A stretch of DNA of 16,207 nucleotides. Source: Bacillota bacterium. Lineage in GTDB: Bacteria; Bacillota; Clostridia; Lachnospirales; Lachnospiraceae. The position numbers and the translations under genes are program-made. The notes beneath the pieces were generated by a model. That model did no database searches. It had not been told where the DNA came from and saw only the letters and a list, made by a program, of their open reading frames with translations. The stretch lies in the NCBI GenBank assembly GCA_023436065.1, contig JAEZKU010000057.1, positions 1 through 16,207 on the forward strand, written 5' to 3'. Below, piece by piece: positions 15,365-16,207 of the stretch (its first letter is position 1; each line of letters starts with the position of its first letter).

Positions 15365-15486
15365 GCAAAAGGTCCAGCTGATTTCTCAGCTGGATAGCCT
15401 ATACAAGAAAGCCTCTGGAAAGACGTCTTTCCGAGAGCTTTCTTGCATAGGCTTATCATGTCACTGTTGGTGACATGACCTTTTGC
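15365..15486. repeat. Cloverleaf-shaped palindromic element
   Basis: GCAAAAGGT (15365-15373) pairs perfectly with ACCTTTTGC (15478-15486), enclosing three hairpins that abut without spare bases. Hairpin 1 is CCAGCTGA-TTTC-TCAGCTGG (15374-15393). Hairpin 2 is a long stem (15396-15453) of about 29 pairs with three non-Watson-Crick positions. Hairpin 3 is CATGTCAC-TGTTG-GTGACATG (15457-15477). The whole is a four-way junction. Two of the three imperfect pairs in hairpin 2 are G-U in minus-strand RNA but A-C in plus-strand RNA, weakly favouring a minus-strand transcript. It is not a tRNA: there is no CCA end, T-loop or anticodon arm. It lies in the intergenic region upstream of the methyltransferase. 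Confidence 0.85.
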
Positions 15487-15655
15487 CAGTATAATCCTTA
15501 TTTCAAATTATAACACTCATTCAAAACATCCAATCTTACAAAGCTGGAAACTATCTTCCTATATTTTAATGTCTTTTTGTGGATAGTACAACCATATTAT
15601 TATAAATTTTATCTTAAGATTGCCTTCTGAGCGATTTCATAATCCTATAAGACTG
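15487..15655. other. AT-rich intergenic stretch before the repeat gene
   Basis: With the cloverleaf it fills the 369-bp gap between the methyltransferase start (15321) and the repeat gene (15691). No reading frame with a ribosome site is seen. A weak sigma-A reading is TTGTGG, 18 bp, TATAAA near 15579-15608; nothing else stands out. Confidence 0.5.
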
Positions 15656-15664
15656 CATATATTA
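15656..15664 (+). promoter_or_regulatory. Mother-cell sporulation sigma-like -10 box
   Basis: CATATATTA fits the CATA-NNN-TA -10 pattern shared by sigma-E and sigma-K of sporeformers. It would start transcription near 15671, leaving a short leader with AGGAG. Upstream, TTCATAAT resembles a sigma-E -35 but with a spacer of 12, shorter than usual, and no AC at the sigma-K distance. Confidence 0.35.
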
Positions 15665-15678
15665 TTAATAAAAAGCTT

Positions 15679-15683
15679 AGGAG
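15679..15683 (+). promoter_or_regulatory. Ribosome binding site of the repeat gene
   Basis: AGGAG, seven bases before ATG 15691. It supports this frame as a real gene although no stop codon lies within the window. Confidence 0.75.
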
Positions 15684-15690
15684 TACAAAT

Positions 15691-16207
15691 ATGTCATTTA
15701 CCTTTGGCAACAACTTCGGCACCGAACATAGATATAAGGTGCCAAATTATAATGTCCACAATCAGTCTATGGATGGTACGGGAGGTACCGGCCGTACTAA
15801 TCCGGGCTCTACTTCCTCTGCAGCATCTAAGGTGACTCACCAAACGACTCCCCCGATGAATAGACCAACACCCGGATCAGGAACCACTCCCAGGAATTCA
15901 ACAGTTACTCCCGGCACAGGCACCAGAATCAACCCCAGCACAGGAACTGTTCCGAAATCCGGCATGTCATCAGGAACAACCCCGGGATCGGGTATGACTC
16001 CTCCTGGCTCCGGTATGACTACCCCCGGAACTGGCACCAGAACTACCCCAGGTAACGGTATGGCTCCAGGTACAGGCATGACTCCCGGATCCGGCATGAC
16101 TCCTCCAGGTACAGGCATGACTCCTCCAGGTACAGGCATGACTCCTCCTGGAACAGGCATGACTCCTCCTGGAACAGGCATGACTCCTCCTGGAACAGGC
16201 ATGACTC
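15691..16207 (+). CDS. Gly/Thr/Pro-rich tandem-repeat protein (5' part, cut by window edge)
   Basis: The frame is open from ATG 15691 to the window edge, giving 172 codons and no stop, so the C-terminus is missing. The protein begins MSFTFGNNFGTEHRYKVP, with no signal peptide or membrane segment. A short polar region (to about residue 50) turns into Pro-Gly-Thr-Ser sequence. From about residue 90 this becomes repeats GMTPPGS, GMTTPGT and GMAPGT, and finally identical GMTPPGT units. Glycine is not at every third position, so it is not collagen. A good AGGAG site and a sporulation-type -10 box lie upstream. A spore-coat or exosporium filament protein is a reasonable guess, but no family is recognised. 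It differs from its neighbours in strand, composition and repeat structure. Confidence 0.8.
   Translation, partial: MSFTFGNNFGTEHRYKVPNYNVHNQSMDGTGGTGRTNPGSTSSAASKVTHQTTPPMNRPTPGSGTTPRNSTVTPGTGTRINPSTGTVPKSGMSSGTTPGSGMTPPGSGMTTPGTGTRTTPGNGMAPGTGMTPGSGMTPPGTGMTPPGTGMTPPGTGMTPPGTGMTPPGTGMT
16093..16207 (+). repeat. 21-bp in-frame tandem repeats
   Basis: Five complete 21-bp units (16093-16197) plus a partial sixth encode GMTPPGT. Units 1-2 are identical to each other and end CCAGGTACA. Units 3-5 are identical to each other and end CCTGGAACA. An 18-bp relative (GMTPGS, 16075-16092) precedes them. The array runs off the window. Identity within two blocks points to recent duplication; unit loss or gain would keep the frame. 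Confidence 0.95.

Noticed and set aside
15365..15486. tRNA gene
   Set aside because: The cloverleaf shape is suggestive, but arm lengths are wrong and there is no T-loop, anticodon arm or CCA end.
15837..16202. Open minus-strand frame rich in Met-Pro-Val-Pro-Gly
   Set aside because: It is the antisense of the 21-bp repeats; a repeat whose length is a multiple of three stays open on both strands. It has no ribosome site, whereas the plus-strand frame has one.
16075..16207. CRISPR array or collagen-like triple helix
   Set aside because: The repeats are directly adjacent with no spacers, and glycine is not at every third residue.

Overview
The window looks like chromosome of an endospore-forming Clostridia species, most likely of the Lachnospiraceae. 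The reasons are a SpoVT-type sporulation regulator next to mazG and an HU gene, strong AGGAGG-type ribosome binding sites throughout, AT-rich sigma-A-like promoters, and the family relationships of the proteins. No phage genes, transposase, rRNA, tRNA or CRISPR array was seen. Almost all genes lie on the minus strand; the two plus-strand genes are a PAP2-family membrane phosphatase and a repeat protein cut by the right edge.

Layout, left to right. Positions 11-2087 (minus): HU, MazG and SpoVT, with a 154-bp imperfect palindrome between spoVT and mazG. Positions 2244-4252 (minus): a two-gene NatA/NatB-like ABC exporter with its own promoter. Positions 4463-6594 (minus): a tight operon deoB - deoxyinosine DNA glycosylase - dtd, with a good promoter and a probable terminator. 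It joins deoxyribonucleoside salvage to two quality-control enzymes. Positions 6837-7526 (plus): the PAP2-family protein, divergent from deoB and convergent with putP across a shared hairpin. Positions 7656-9212 (minus): the sodium/proline symporter PutP. Positions 9372-15321 (minus): a four-gene run of methyltransferase, 848-aa membrane-anchored protein, M29 aminopeptidase and GT2 glycosyltransferase, ending in a strong intrinsic terminator.

The right end is the least ordinary part. Between the methyltransferase and the last gene lies a 122-bp element that folds as a near-perfect cloverleaf: a 9-bp closing stem enclosing three abutting hairpins. It is followed by an open plus-strand reading frame from 15691 to the window edge. 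This encodes a Gly/Thr/Pro-rich protein that ends in identical 21-bp tandem repeats (GMTPPGT). A sporulation-sigma-like -10 box precedes it.

The best candidates for something undescribed are the cloverleaf element, the spoVT-mazG palindrome with its partial direct-repeat copy, the GMTPPGT repeat protein, and the 848-aa protein, whose C-terminus resembles a C39/papain-like peptidase that has lost its histidine. All functional calls rest on recognising motifs by eye; no database search was possible.
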